The position numbers were made by a program, and so were the translations under genes. From the NCBI GenBank assembly GCA_010909725.1, contig JAACMV010000007.1:1426001-1490000 (forward strand): 64,000 bases of DNA, read 5' to 3'. The notes beneath the pieces are model-generated. The model was given only the letters and a program-made list of their open reading frames with translations. It did no database searches and was not told where the DNA came from. Numbering within the stretch: the first letter of the stretch is position 1; each line of letters begins with the position of its first letter. Below, in pieces: positions 1 through 10,648 of the stretch. Origin of the DNA: Picochlorum sp. 'celeri'. Taxonomy: Eukaryota; Chlorophyta; Trebouxiophyceae.

Positions 1-1185
1 TGAATGCCATCAATAAGTCAGGTATGCTGCGTTACACTGTGAAAGACTTGAAAAAGTCGCCAGCAAAAATATTGGATAGAGTTCAGCTCCCCAGCCAGAA
101 GAATTTTCTTCTCATGATGCACGCCCTCTCCTCCAAAGCCAGAAAGGAATATACCATCGAATACTCTTTGAAACAAGAAGGAGATTCCATCATATCAGTG
201 GGTTTGCGTATAATACGATGTATGGTACGATATTTTGGCCATGTTGCAAATCAGCCAAAAGCACTTGCAGATGCATTGCTTTTGCAAAAGGTTTTGACCC
301 AGCGTATGTGGCCAGATGATCCGATGCTCCTGACTCAAGTTCAGACAGTTGGTGATATTATAGCAAACCGATTAATAGCATCAAATGTCCGAACAATGAG
401 GCAGATGATTGGCACAGACCCAAGGGAATTGGAAAATTTTGCTCAGAAGAATTATCCATGGGGCTCAAATGTCAGAAATTTGGTGTTGAGGATCTGTCCT
501 CCACCCATCAGCATTCAAATCGTGCTCGAACCAAATCCTTTGCAAGAATCAAGGCTTTCGTGCCATGTGCACATCTCCTGCACGGATGAATGCAATGATG
601 CCCAGAAGTCTCTCAGCCGAAACTGCTCTCTGGTCATATTCACACAAAATGGTTCAGCAATGCTGTGTTATAGAAACCTTCAATACTCGGCATTCTCTAA
701 AGGAGGACTCTCTGTTCAAATAGACCAAGAATTGATCCAAAATCCTCAGGATCGAATCATAGTCAAAGTGATTGATGGTGCCATTGTTGGATCAGATGTA
801 CGTACTCAAAATCATGCATGAAGATTCTGTCTACTTCCATCACAAGCACGAATATGTATTGCAGGTGACCGCATCCACAGATATTACTCCATCCAAGACC
901 ACATCAGACCATCTCAATCACCCAACCCCAACATCACCATCATCCGTCCAGCCCAAGCAGCAGCAGCAGAAGAAGAAGAAGCAAAAGATGGCAAGTGACG
1001 CTCCTCCATCAACCCCAGTGGATGCTCTCCAAGTGCACAAAATCGTTGATTTAACAACGACGCCTTTGAATCAAATCTCAGCTCCCAAGCAAGAGGAGAA
1101 ACGTTTAGCTGCACGAGAACACGTGGAAGAGTTCAAGAAGAAATACTCAAATCTCGTCAAATTCCTCATGGATGAGGAGCATTAG
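1..1185 (+). CDS. HFM1: Meiotic DNA helicase HFM1/MER3, C-terminal part (5' partial)
   Basis: The frame is open to the left window edge, so only the C-terminus is here. Exons <3..797 and 865..1185; the 67-nt intron has donor GTACGT and acceptor TTGCAG and joins in phase 0 after 'VGSD'. The visible part is the Sec63-like domain of Ski2-type helicases: a helical bundle with 'FLLMMHAL' and a WPDDP turn, a helix-hairpin-helix-like TDPRELE motif, then a beta-sandwich. The order and the TDPRELE motif match HFM1/MER3, which promotes crossover formation in meiosis. A low-complexity Gln/Lys-rich tail of about 105 residues follows, encoded by exon 2. The helicase motor itself lies outside the window, so Brr2/Slh1-type relatives are a weaker alternative. 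The next gene converges with 21 nt between stop codons. Confidence 0.75.
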
Positions 1186-1206
1186 CGATACAACACTGGC
1201 ATTATA

Positions 1207-2118
1207 TCATGTAGTTTCTTTTTCATCTGCATCAAGAGAATCCATAAATCGTATTATAACGTCCGACGCCTCCTCTGCATGGTCCTTCAGATCATGAACA
1301 CCGCCCTCTATCACTGCCAATGTGGCAGATGGTGCAATGGCTTCCACAAGCCTCTTCCCAATGGCCTCTGGATCAACGCCAAAGGGCACCTGGCACTCAT
1401 CAGCACCACTCATCATCACAAGCGTCGGCACATCCCTCAGAGCCTCCAACTCACGCTGTAACCGCTCATCAGAAAAATCGGAACTGAACATGTCATCCTC
1501 CCCTCCAGCAGCAGAACAATCTGCAAGACTCAACCACCTCTTTGCTGTTATCGGAGTTCCCCCAAATTCCGTAAATCGAAAAGCAATTTCATCTTCCCTT
1601 CCATCCTCCACCATTTTCCTGCACAGATCTATACGCTCAGCTGTATTGGGAAATGCCCCCATCAAATACTCTCGATCTGACACTGGCCCTTGTAATATGA
1701 TGCCATTCAACTCCTTGCCAAACCGACGAGCACACATCACAGCATCCTGACATCCCGTTGAATGACCAAGTAACACTGCCTTTTCCATCCCATATGTATC
1801 TCGAAGCATCATCAAGAGTGAATGCAGTTCCTCACTATCCTCACCAACACTGGCAGTTCCCCAGCCATCATGCGATGACGTCAGCAAAGGCTGAACGAGA
1901 GTCCACCCAATCCTATCGAGCTTTGAGCATAGTGGCTTGAGGTACTCTGCAAACATGAAGCCACATGACAGCCCACCCACAGCCACAAAAAAGTGCCTAT
2001 TCTTATTCTCCACTTGAGATATGAAAGCAACATTGGCAGGTTTCGGCCCATACCGGACCAGGGTACCATTCATGATTGAAACGTGTGATTTGTATTGAAA
2101 ACATGTAAGACATGGCAT
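1207..2118 (-). CDS. DUF1749-type alpha/beta hydrolase
   Basis: A 303-residue protein if the ATG at 2118 is used; an ATG at 2073 (MNGTLVRYG) gives 288 residues and fits the family start better. It has the alpha/beta hydrolase layout: a nucleophile elbow G-H-S-T-G followed by CQD, a later 'SGADE' acid loop and a C-terminal 'GGVHDLKDH' histidine region, so the triad appears intact. The sequence pattern (GGLSCGF near the start, FGGTPITAKRW in the cap) matches the DUF1749 family found in fungi and plants, whose substrate is not established. No obvious targeting peptide. It shares a 268-bp divergent intergenic region with the Rrp5-like gene. Confidence 0.8.
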   Translation of the reverse strand: MPCLTCFQYKSHVSIMNGTLVRYGPKPANVAFISQVENKNRHFFVAVGGLSCGFMFAEYLKPLCSKLDRIGWTLVQPLLTSSHDGWGTASVGEDSEELHSLLMMLRDTYGMEKAVLLGHSTGCQDAVMCARRFGKELNGIILQGPVSDREYLMGAFPNTAERIDLCRKMVEDGREDEIAFRFTEFGGTPITAKRWLSLADCSAAGGEDDMFSSDFSDERLQRELEALRDVPTLVMMSGADECQVPFGVDPEAIGKRLVEAIAPSATLAVIEGGVHDLKDHAEEASDVIIRFMDSLDADEKETT

Positions 2119-2386
2119 CACGGACGTCCATCTAGAGATCTGCTCTAGAGCCCTGTCTCAGATTTTAATTTTAAATCTAGGAAATCTAGGAAGAAACGTG
2201 GCCCAATCGTGCCTCTCAACACACATAAAAGAACAATTAAAATATATATTGACCCATTTAACATATAGAAATCGATTAGTAGTACACAAAACGTGGGTAA
2301 CTTGGTGCATTCTGCGCATGCCATGCACGTGTGAATTTCTACGCTCTACTTACACTATTGGCCATAATACTATTCAATAACATAGC

Positions 2387-3511
2387 ATGGTAGAAAATAT
2401 AAAGGAGAGAGAGACGACGAAGAAGAAGAAGGTGGCCAAGAGGAAAGCATCTGCTGTCAGTCAGGAGGAGGACACCACAGAACAGCAGGAACTCACTGGC
2501 TGGGAATTTGCAGATGGCGATCAGGATGTCCTTGAACAGTACATTCAAGGAGAAATTGATGCGTCGAAAGGGACATTAGAGAAGAAGACGCAGCAGCATT
2601 TGACGAAACACCAGAAGAAGGCCAATAAAAAGAGGAAGGAACAGCATATCCGGGAAATAGAAGCTCGAAGGAGGGGTGGATTCATAGCACCTACGAATGC
2701 GGCAGAGTTTGAGCAAATGGTCATGTCGTCACCGAATAGTTCCTACGTCTGGATCCAATACATGGCTTACTTGATCGCCCAAGGAGAGGTGGACAAGGCC
2801 AGAGGTATTGCACAACGGGCCATCAATACCATCTCATTCAGGGAGCAGCACGAGAAGTTCAACGTCTGGTTGGCATGGATAAACACTGAGAATAGGTATG
2901 GCGATGAGGAGACTCTCGATGAGGTGTTTCAGAAGGCCATGTCGCATTGCAGTCAGAGCAAGCTTCTCAAGTCAGTCCTAGATATTTTCCAGCAGACAAA
3001 CAAGATAGATCGGGCAGAAAAGGTAGCGCGCCAGCTGTGTAAATTATATAGTGATAATCCAGAATCATGGATCCGCTGTATGAAGTTTTGGTTGATGCAA
3101 GACAACCCAGAGGAGGCAAGGAAGGCATTTGACAAGTCCATGCAAGCCCTGCCTGCTCGCCATCACATTCACATGTCATCCCAAGCAGCCCTCGTAGAAT
3201 TCAAGTTCGGTGATGCTGAAAAAGGTAGAAGTATCATGGAGCGCGTCTTGCAGGAAAACCCGCGTAGAACAGACTTGTGGAGCGTGTATTTGGACCAAGA
3301 GGTTGCCCATGGAGACCAACATAGAGCGCGAGCGCTCTTTGAGCGTTGCATTCACCTCACACTTCCACCTAAAAAGATGAAATTTCTATTCAAAAAGTAT
3401 CTCGACTATGAAAAGAAGCATGGCGATGACGCACACGTGGAATCTGTGAAGAAAAAAGCCATGGAGTATGTGGAGCGAGCTCTGCAAACAACAGAACCTA
3501 TCACCTCCTGA
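2387..3511 (+). CDS. Rrp5/PDCD11 C-terminal HAT-repeat protein, free-standing
   Basis: A 374-residue single-exon gene. Residues 1-95 are charged (Lys/Glu-rich), and the rest is a series of half-a-TPR (HAT) repeats with the family hallmarks (WIQYMAYLI, NVWLAWINTENRYG, LWSVYLDQEVAHGD, KFLFKKYLDYEKKHGD). This is the C-terminal module of Rrp5/PDCD11, a nucleolar factor for 18S and 5.8S rRNA maturation. Normal Rrp5 carries about 12 S1 RNA-binding domains ahead of it (about 1,700 residues); none is present here. The upstream 268 bp is shared with a divergent gene and is too short to hold them. The gene therefore encodes a naturally separate HAT half, and the S1 half should be elsewhere in the genome. 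Confidence 0.85.
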   Translation: MVENIKERETTKKKKVAKRKASAVSQEEDTTEQQELTGWEFADGDQDVLEQYIQGEIDASKGTLEKKTQQHLTKHQKKANKKRKEQHIREIEARRRGGFIAPTNAAEFEQMVMSSPNSSYVWIQYMAYLIAQGEVDKARGIAQRAINTISFREQHEKFNVWLAWINTENRYGDEETLDEVFQKAMSHCSQSKLLKSVLDIFQQTNKIDRAEKVARQLCKLYSDNPESWIRCMKFWLMQDNPEEARKAFDKSMQALPARHHIHMSSQAALVEFKFGDAEKGRSIMERVLQENPRRTDLWSVYLDQEVAHGDQHRARALFERCIHLTLPPKKMKFLFKKYLDYEKKHGDDAHVESVKKKAMEYVERALQTTEPITS

Positions 3512-3661
3512 GCATCTTTATTGTTACACACATGTATGTATGTATATATATACGAAAGAATAATTTAATTTAACAGGTTATATCATACGCTATCATTCAA
3601 AAAGAAAAGAGAGAATCAATCCATCCCCAAGGAAGCTTTGCTGCAGGGTCACCTTCCCTAC

Positions 3662-4036
3662 CTAAAACATCATATCCATCAGACAACAACAACACATGGC
3701 CGCTAAACACGCCGCACATATATCAGGCCCAGGAGACATATTCTGATTCTGCTGCTGCTGCTGATAATACACTGGCTGACCACTCGGTGGAGGATAATAC
3801 CCAGGTGGCGCTGCCCCATACCCATTGGCATACTGCTGATTATTTGCCCCCGGATAGCCCGCAGGAGGAGGTGCTCCATACCCCGCCTGCCCATATCCAT
3901 ACGCTGGAGGAGGAGGAGGATACTGGTTACCTCCATACGCACCACCACCTCCCTGCGTAGCACCTACAGGCTGTCCATATACCACCTCCTGCTGCTGTTT
4001 CGTCGGATATTCGTAGTTGAATGTTGACTTGCCCAT
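3662..4036 (-). CDS. CYSTM-like Pro/Gly/Tyr-rich, Cys-rich tail-anchored protein
   Basis: The 124-residue frame begins at ATG 4036 (MGKSTFNYEY); the frame upstream of it lacks an ATG. The body is a Tyr/Pro/Gly/Gln-rich disordered region (PPPPPAYGYG, YGAPPPAGYPG), ending in a short Cys-rich hydrophobic segment 'CAACLAAMCCCCLMDMMF'. This is the architecture of CYSTM (cysteine-rich transmembrane module) proteins, small membrane-associated proteins linked to stress tolerance in plants and fungi. The Cys cluster is the likely palmitoylation or membrane-anchoring site. Composition-driven similarity makes family assignment less certain than usual. Confidence 0.7.
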   Translation of the reverse strand: MGKSTFNYEYPTKQQQEVVYGQPVGATQGGGGAYGGNQYPPPPPAYGYGQAGYGAPPPAGYPGANNQQYANGYGAAPPGYYPPPSGQPVYYQQQQQNQNMSPGPDICAACLAAMCCCCLMDMMF

Positions 4037-4593
4037 TCCTATCACAGTATTTTCTATCACGAATACAAATGCAGACTCTTTCCCGGCAGGAAACAGATGA
4101 ATTCAACGGATACAGAAAAGACACAAACGTGTTGTCAAACTCTCTTGAATACTTGGGCACCAGTGATGGCAAAGGCCCTTTGTACTGGCGTTTACTGATA
4201 CGTATCAAATTATATATGAATGAATGGGTAACCAAGAGGGCTACATTTTCCTTGAATGGGCAAGGGTGTTTGTAATTCGATACATTAAAACACATTGGCG
4301 CAAGTATTCCACACGCAATGCTCGCTCATCTTACTGGAACAAATCTCTGCCAATTTCATCAGAAATAACTGATTTTCGATATATGTTTTGAAACAAAGCC
4401 ATCAGAAGTAGGTATATTTCAGTCAGGAGCGTATTTGTATCTTCTGTGGCAGTTTGTGTGGTTTTGAAGCATTCCCACCTTTTGGCCTCTCTTCTGACTA
4501 CTTCTTCGATTCTTTACTCTATATTGGCATTATTATCAATATTGGTATTACATAAGCTCCAAGGACGCTTGAATACGACAGAATAGTAGAAAC
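4037..4593. other. Divergent intergenic region, 557 bp
   Basis: Lies between the starts of the CYSTM-like and DUF3067 genes, so it should hold both promoters. Open frames here are short and lack homology or sensible composition. No repeat or RNA gene seen. Confidence 0.6.
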
Positions 4594-5520
4594 ATGTTTG
4601 GATTGTGTCCCATGGGAACTCGAGCGAGAGCTTCTCGCGGTATCCTGAAGCAGCAGCAGCAGCAAGGAATGAATGGCCGATGTTACATATCTTCGACTTC
4701 TATGGATGAAGAATCACGTGGATGGCGCGTATCAGCTTCCAAGAAGAGTAATACGAACGACTCTGGTGATGATAAATCCTTTGGAGAATCTCTTGGGGAG
4801 TCTGTGAGGGATCTGTTCGACTTTGCAAAGTGGGCTCCCCGATCGAGCCAGGCGTGGCGCCTTGGGCAAGATCCAGGAGTTTCTAGATCGTCAGATGATG
4901 AGGATGGAGGCCCTTCTCCAGCAGAAATGACACAGGATGATGTGGATGTGTTGAACAAGAGGTTGGCTGAGCAGCAGCGATCGGGGTCTGTGGAGTACGA
5001 TGATGGTAGCGATTTTATGAATAATGGAAAGTTTGGTGAGGAGGACCCATCCTTTCTTCGGTCTACGGATGAGGAGTTTGCAGAGGCATTGAATGCCCGC
5101 ATCACAGAGGTGGCCTCGGATGCATCATCCTTTGGATCAGATGACGACGGTGAGGAGGATGCATATCAGCAACTGACTGGTGATGATTTGGTTTCTCTGA
5201 TTAAGAATAAATATGGGAAGAAGCATGACGTAGCATTTGTGAGGAGGGATATTCCTGGCAAGACACTTGTGTGCCTGAATATCTATCATGCGCATCTGGG
5301 ACAGAAATCCTTCCCCATGACGGTGGAAGACTTTGAAGAAAAGATGGATGCTGTGGCACTATCCTTGCAGATGTGGGATCAGGTGGAACGTGTGGTGTCC
5401 TTTTTAAAGAGTCCAGTGGCCCCTCGAAGGGGGCTTCCATCCAGACCTATTGTGGGCAATGCTGTCAGTATACCGCTCGAGCTGACACCCGATCAAATCG
5501 TAGAATGGTTTGGACGGTAA
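4594..5520 (+). CDS. DUF3067 protein, probably plastid-targeted
   Basis: A 308-residue single-exon protein. The first ~45 residues are basic and hydroxylated with a poly-Gln run, compatible with an organelle targeting peptide. Residues ~45-200 are acidic and low-complexity. The C-terminal ~105 residues match DUF3067, a small domain found in cyanobacteria and plastid-bearing eukaryotes: 'LVSLIKNKYGKKHDV', 'LVCLNIYHAHLGQKSFPMT' and the ending 'GNAVSIPLELTPDQIVEWF'. Function of the domain is unknown. The cyanobacterial origin suggests a plastid role, which is inference. The acidic spacer makes this protein much longer than the roughly 100-residue cyanobacterial version. Confidence 0.75.
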   Translation: MFGLCPMGTRARASRGILKQQQQQGMNGRCYISSTSMDEESRGWRVSASKKSNTNDSGDDKSFGESLGESVRDLFDFAKWAPRSSQAWRLGQDPGVSRSSDDEDGGPSPAEMTQDDVDVLNKRLAEQQRSGSVEYDDGSDFMNNGKFGEEDPSFLRSTDEEFAEALNARITEVASDASSFGSDDDGEEDAYQQLTGDDLVSLIKNKYGKKHDVAFVRRDIPGKTLVCLNIYHAHLGQKSFPMTVEDFEEKMDAVALSLQMWDQVERVVSFLKSPVAPRRGLPSRPIVGNAVSIPLELTPDQIVEWFGR

Positions 5521-5831
5521 TCCGTATTCATGTCTTCCTCCTGTATGTGTAACACTGAGAGAATTGTCGCATGTATCGACCCAGGCTGAAATCGCATCTT
5601 ACACCCGGTCAAATAGACGATAGCACGGGGGATAGTCTTCTGTGTCGATCACTGCATAGCCTCTCGGTCGGATACCCCCTCCAATGGGACTTGATCTAGG
5701 AGATCCTCATCCAGCGTCAATCGGATCGCGTCTTATCAAAACAAGGGTGGATGCCGATTTTCGTAGATACGCCCGAGGTCCTCTCAACAGAAGAATATCC
5801 TACTCAATACATTTGGAACAAATACATAACA
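5521..5831. promoter_or_regulatory. Upstream region of PsaF, 311 bp
   Basis: Non-coding stretch between the DUF3067 stop and the first PsaF exon; it should contain the PsaF promoter. I see no clear TATA element or repeat. An 82-residue frame at 5684..5932 crosses the PsaF exon-1/intron boundary and is not credible. Confidence 0.45.
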
Positions 5832-6687
5832 ATGCAGATCCAACTCCAAAGGTACGAATTATGGTGTACAAGAGACGCAGAGGAATAATCAGCAGAGTGT
5901 TTTCTGATGGCAACAACAACACTCGTGGCTGATTGCGGTCTATCTGCGTATCCATCTGATCACAAAACTGTTTTATTTGGTACAAGGATGGGGATGGGTA
6001 TGTAATTTGGATGTTTTTGTGTGCAGAACCACATTCGCCCCAAAGGTGGCCAGTGCCAAGCGCACCGCCGTGACCAACAAGGTCGTTTGCTCTGCTGAGA
6101 AGACTGGAGCTGAAAAGTTGGGAAAGGCTGCCGCTGCCGCTGCCCTCTCTGCTGTCTTGGGTCTCACCGCTGTGGACGCTGCCATGGCTGATGTCGCTGG
6201 ATTGACTCCATGCTCCGAGTCCAAGGCTTTTGCCAAGCGCAAAAAGCAGGAGGTGAAGGGTCTTACCAAGCGTATGAAGCAGTATGAGGCTGGATCTGCT
6301 CCAGCAATCGCTCTCCAGGCCACCATTGAGAAGACTGAGAAGAGATTTGACAAGTATGCTAGCCAGGGGCTTCTCTGCGGAACCGACGGACTCCCACATT
6401 TGATCGCTGACCCAGGATTGGCCCTTCGTTATGGACATGCTGGAGATGTGTTGCTTCCAACCATTGGTTTCATCTATGTTGCTGGATGGATTGGATACTC
6501 TGGAACCAAGTATGTTCAGGAGGCCAAGAAGGCCAACAAGCCAACTGAGAAGGAGATTATCATTGATGTTCCACTTGCCTGGAAGCTTCTTTGGGGTGGA
6601 CTCGCTTGGCCAGTTGCTGCTGCTGCTGAGTTCAAGAACGGAACGTTGCTGGAGGATGACAGCAACATTACAGTGTCCCCACGCTAA
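5832..6687 (+). CDS. PSAF: Photosystem I reaction centre subunit III, PsaF precursor
   Basis: Exons 5832..5851 and 6027..6687 give a 226-residue precursor; the intron is 175 nt, donor GTACGA, acceptor GTGCAG. The 20-nt first exon encodes MQIQLQ plus part of an Arg. The N-terminus is a bipartite transit peptide: a basic stroma-targeting part, then an Ala-rich hydrophobic lumenal signal ending 'DAAMA' before 'DVAGLTPC', the mature PsaF start. Mature PsaF motifs follow: a basic helix (KRKKQEVKGLTKRMKQYE) that docks plastocyanin or cytochrome c6, 'LLCGTDGLPHLIADPG' and a membrane helix 'LLPTIGFIYVAGWIGYSGTKY'. Length matches Chlamydomonas PsaF. Nuclear coding marks a green-lineage host. TGTAA at 6800..6804 may be the poly(A) signal. 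Confidence 0.95.
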
Positions 6688-6826
6688 ATTCTGGTGGGTT
6701 AGAGAAATGGGGAGGTGATGCATCACATGTGTTAGAATGAATTGCATAGCTTCTTCCAGGTAGACGTGTTTCTATTTTACGAAACTATAATCCTTTTCTT
6801 GTAATTGATTACACATCATTGACATG

Positions 6827-9695
6827 TTAGAGTAATTGGGCAATTTTGATGGGTTTCTTCACTGCATTGGTGTATCCTTCATGGAACTTGTACAGCACAG
6901 GCATGTCTTCTGCTCTCATTTTCTTGCTGTGTGTCTGTCCCTGTGAGTTTTGTTCGGAACGGCCTCGTGTTGTCTGTTTACTTTTTAATTTGTCTAGCCA
7001 AGTCCGCTTTCGTGTCGATGTCTTCTTTTTGGACTGGGTTGATGCCTTGTTCTCTTCCAATCTCTGTGCTAGACTCACAGGAATATGTGCTGCGGTGGGT
7101 TTAGGCACCTGTGAGGGTGTACTCTGCGTCTGATGACCTTCCTGACTTGATTTTGTACTGCGCCGGATGCGTTCCATGTCAAGCTCGTGAGCAACCATCT
7201 GTTGTGTTGGGGCTGGTATGTCTCGAGGAGGGCATGTTTGGCCAAGCGTCTTGTTAGGGAAATTCCAGAATGTGTGGATCGGAGGGTTGAATTTGACGGC
7301 TGTAGTTGACTCATCTGAATCTGGATCATCTTCCAAAGAATAAGACACCCCAAGTGCCAGCATGGCATCTACAAGTCTTTCCAATGTCTTCTTTTCTTCC
7401 TTTGAATACAGATGTCTAGAGACGGGCCGTAAACTAGGGCTCAGAAGCCATGGAAGAAGAGGAATCGTTTCAGCTACAGCCGCTGTCTTACCAAGAGTCA
7501 CATAGGTGCTAGGGTTCATCCCCAACATCCACCTGTGCAGCATTGCTTTTCTTTCACCAAGTTCCCTTCTGGTAGCTGGAAGTGTTCTTGGCCACCTGAC
7601 GGATGGATTTTCAGGCCCTGATAGGATATTGGCTATTCGCAACGTCATTGCCGGAATATATTTTCCTAGTGAGAAGTCTGCCGTCTGGGATAGCTTGCGC
7701 TGTAGCATATCAGCCATCTGCATGTTGTCTAGCACTGTTGAGGTTCTCAAGAGTGCCATATCAAAATGAATAATCGAAGGAAGGCTCTCATAGAATCCTC
7801 CAATGACAAGATCATGATCGCCAAAGTCCAGAATAGTGTTGAATAGCCTTGAACAGCGTTGGGATTCCGATTCTGGCACCTGACCAATGACTGCTGGGCC
7901 CTTCTGCAAACGTAGATATACTCACAGTGATGACAATCGCGTCCCATCCGATACACAAAACATTTATACATACCTTTTGGTGCAGTAAATCTTTCCAGAG
8001 TCTAAAAGCACCAATCGTGATATCTTTCTGACCACTGCCTACTGAAGAAATGTCACTCAATCTCAACATCTTTTGCTTCTTTCCAATAAATTGCATGGTA
8101 TTCAAACATGACCGAATATCGCATTCTGTCTTCTCGATAAGAGCTCTCAATGTTGATTTTTCTGCTTTCAATTTCTCCCGCTTGCAAATGAACTGTAATC
8201 TCTCCACCAGTTTCTCTGCTGATGGGGGCCTCACATGAAATACTCGAGCCACATCCCTGAGAGGTCGCAACACAGGCGCATACAAATCATTACATATGCA
8301 AATGACGGGCCTCGTCAATGGCTTATCCTTCTTCTTCTTCCTTGACGGCTTTCCACCTGCATCCTCCTCTTGGTGCTTGCTCCTCTTTTCCACCTTTGCT
8401 TGCGCAAGTTTTATCAGAGCAGAAACTGCACTTTTCCCCTCTCCGCCTGCAGCTACTCCATCAATTTCATCGATAATAATGCAATTAGGACGATTTTCAC
8501 CAATAACAGATGTCATTTCCATGGCATTAATGACTCTAGACATCAACTCTGGGCCACTCCTCTCATCACTGGCATTAATCTCCACAGCCTTGTACCCACA
8601 ATGCCTTGCCACAATATGCGCCAAGGTTGTCTTCCCAAGACCAGGTGGTCCCGCAAGGAGAATAAGCTTCTGTTCAGGCCTGAAATATGGATCCGTGTTC
8701 TCTGATGTCTTGGACGCATCTACTGTGCCAAACACACATCTATCCCACTGCTTCATCCACTTGACGACATCCCGATTGATCAACTCATCGCTCAACAAAT
8801 CCATAAAATGACGAGGAGCATATTTATCTACCCAAAGCCCAGATGCGCCACCAGCAGACGCCTTCTGATCCTTCTGATCCTTCTTCTTCATCTTCCTAGT
8901 AGTATCCTGCCCTCTACCTTGTGTTTCAGCCAATACCCGTTCAAAGTGATCCTTTTCCACTGCGGAGAGCAACGCATCAATTTTCGTCGACAAAAGAGAG
9001 CCTTTGCTCCGCCGAAGAGCGCGAGCCAGTAGACCACCATCGGAAGTATCCTCCACATGCAATGGAGCATACACCCGCTCTCCTGACGGAGATGTCACAG
9101 TGATGTATTGTTCTGTGGCATTCATCGCATCCCTTTGAGGAGGAAGGCACTCTCTATCCTTGATCACATCCTCCTTGACTGTTTCTGTTGTCTCAATATC
9201 CCCGTCGCTGTTAGATTCTGGTGGGAGAGGAGGAGCAGCCTCATGCGCCGACTCGTCTGCTGTGTTGAGGACATTTCCCGTATCATGATGAACGACATCA
9301 TCATTACCATTCGCATTCGTCTCAGCTTCCCCCAAGAATCCAACATACCCATCAACATTGCCCACATCACCGCCAATCTCATCATCATCATCCAGCCCAA
9401 TCCCATCCACAGGCTCCTCCATATCCAACAACATGTCAATATCATCCATCTCATCAAGAGAAGGCTTCCCCTTCCCTCCTGCCACCTTGCCCACATCCTG
9501 AGACTGTTGTTGCGAATACAAGGGCATACCAGCCACCATATCAAGCAATTCTTCATCAACATTCTCCTTCTCTTCTTCCAGCCCCCTTCCATCACCAGTA
9601 AACCTGGGAGCAACAAGACCCCCTATACCAGGAACAGCATCCAAATCCGGTCGGACATTGCCCCTCGCATTCACATCAAAACTGTCCTCGTCCAT
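6827..9695 (-). CDS. CTF18: Alternative clamp-loader large subunit Ctf18
   Basis: Exons 9695..7974 and 7903..6827 on the reverse strand give 932 residues; the 70-nt intron has donor GTATGT and acceptor TTGCAG, phase 0. The N-terminal ~300 residues are acidic and disordered. An AAA+ clamp-loader core follows: 'LWVDKYAPRHFMDLL', Walker A GPPGLGKTT, Walker B 'CIIIDEID', sensor 'ICICNDLYAPVLRPLR'. No BRCT domain is present, as in Ctf18 but unlike RFC1. The last residues 'VLYKFHEGYTNAVKK' match the conserved Ctf18 tail that binds Dcc1-Ctf8. The protein would load PCNA for sister-chromatid cohesion and replication checkpoint signalling. A Lys-rich insertion of about 20 residues sits after Walker B. 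The upstream frame beyond ATG 9695 is open but lacks conserved content. Confidence 0.9.
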
Positions 9696-10446
9696 GTCTT
9701 TTTCCTTTTCTCTCACTCTCGTTTTCCGTGTGTAGAAACCCAGAAATGCCTGCTTCAAACCAACCAGTCTATGTATGTCTGTATGAGTAGTCAACAGCAA
9801 TTGGCTGTTGTTGTCTATCGACAGCGTCTCTGCTACTAATGTACCACCAATACAGTAGTAAAGCCAAGCCAAATCAATAGCGTGCTTCTCAATGAATTAG
9901 CTCCACAGGACTGAGATTGCCGTTGTTGCGATACTAGCAGCTTGAATTTCAAATTCCTCCCCTTCTCAAACGCATATGGCAGTCACAATACTTTTAAATA
10001 CAAACAAACGCCATTTCTAAGCATTATATTCGTTAAAAGAGTGCGTTCATTCCGAAGAAACAACCGATGTCTGTATTTGAAGAAATTTGAATCTGACTGG
10101 ACAGAGTATTTCGGGGATGGAGTCTCATGACAACCAAAGAGACGGATATATGTGTATCCATGCATCATTTCTGCCAGAGTAATGTACACATCATTGGTCT
10201 CATCAGTAGAACAATCGTTATAGTCCACCAGGGTCGTCGTCAACGGGCACGTGTCCTTTTCTTGCTCTTCTTTGGGATAAAGACACGTCACAGCCGCAGT
10301 GTGGGAGAAGAATTGATTTTTCAAGAGATAATTTATTAGATTAACGCAACGGGATAGACTGCGGTGTCATACTGGTGTAGAAACACGCTTTCCGAAAAGA
10401 AGACGACGAAGGGATTACTCGAGAAACCTCTGGATTTGATCGTGAG
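9696..10446. other. Divergent intergenic region, 751 bp
   Basis: Separates the Ctf18 start from the 62-residue ORF/AP-4 mu locus. A 113-residue reverse frame at 9983..10324 starts with TTG, has no family resemblance and no codon bias, so I treat it as non-coding. No RNA gene or repeat recognised; both promoters should be here. Confidence 0.6.
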
Positions 10447-10635
10447 ATGAGTGGATACCACGGCGACGAGTATACATTGTTTGGTTATGAGATTCCATTT
10501 CCAAGAAAGGACTTGTTTATTGCTCTGGCAGCTGTGATTGGCTTTTTACCCATAACAGTGATTTTGCATACTCTTGTGACAACTGTGTACAGATTGATTG
10601 CTGGTGATCGCCGAACGAAGAAGCACGAGGAATAG
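10447..10635 (+). CDS. Small single-pass membrane protein (62 aa), upstream cistron
   Basis: A 62-residue ATG-initiated frame. Residues 1-22 are polar (with FGYEIPFPRKD), ~23-47 form one hydrophobic helix (LFIALAAVIGFLPITVILHTLVTTV), and the end is strongly basic/charged (RRTKKHEE). This is a coherent small tail-anchored or type-II topology rather than random sequence. I do not recognise the family. Its TAG stop is only 13 nt before the AP-4 mu ATG on the same strand, leaving no room for a terminator and second promoter. It is therefore either the first cistron of a dicistronic mRNA or a long upstream ORF of AP-4 mu. Confidence 0.55.
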   Translation: MSGYHGDEYTLFGYEIPFPRKDLFIALAAVIGFLPITVILHTLVTTVYRLIAGDRRTKKHEE

Positions 10636-10648
10636 GAATTTTTAATAG

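Noticed and set aside
5684..5932. 82-codon plus frame ahead of PsaF
   Set aside because: Runs across the PsaF first exon and donor site in another frame; no homology.
8296..8811. 171-codon plus-strand frame inside Ctf18
   Set aside because: Antisense to the conserved AAA+ core; composition and lack of homology mark it as a shadow frame.
7812..9872. Clamp-loader gene read as RFC1
   Set aside because: No BRCT domain, and the C-terminal tail ('VLYKFHEGYTNAVKK') matches Ctf18, so the gene is called Ctf18.
9983..10324. 113-codon reverse frame
   Set aside because: Starts at TTG with no useful ATG; no family resemblance.
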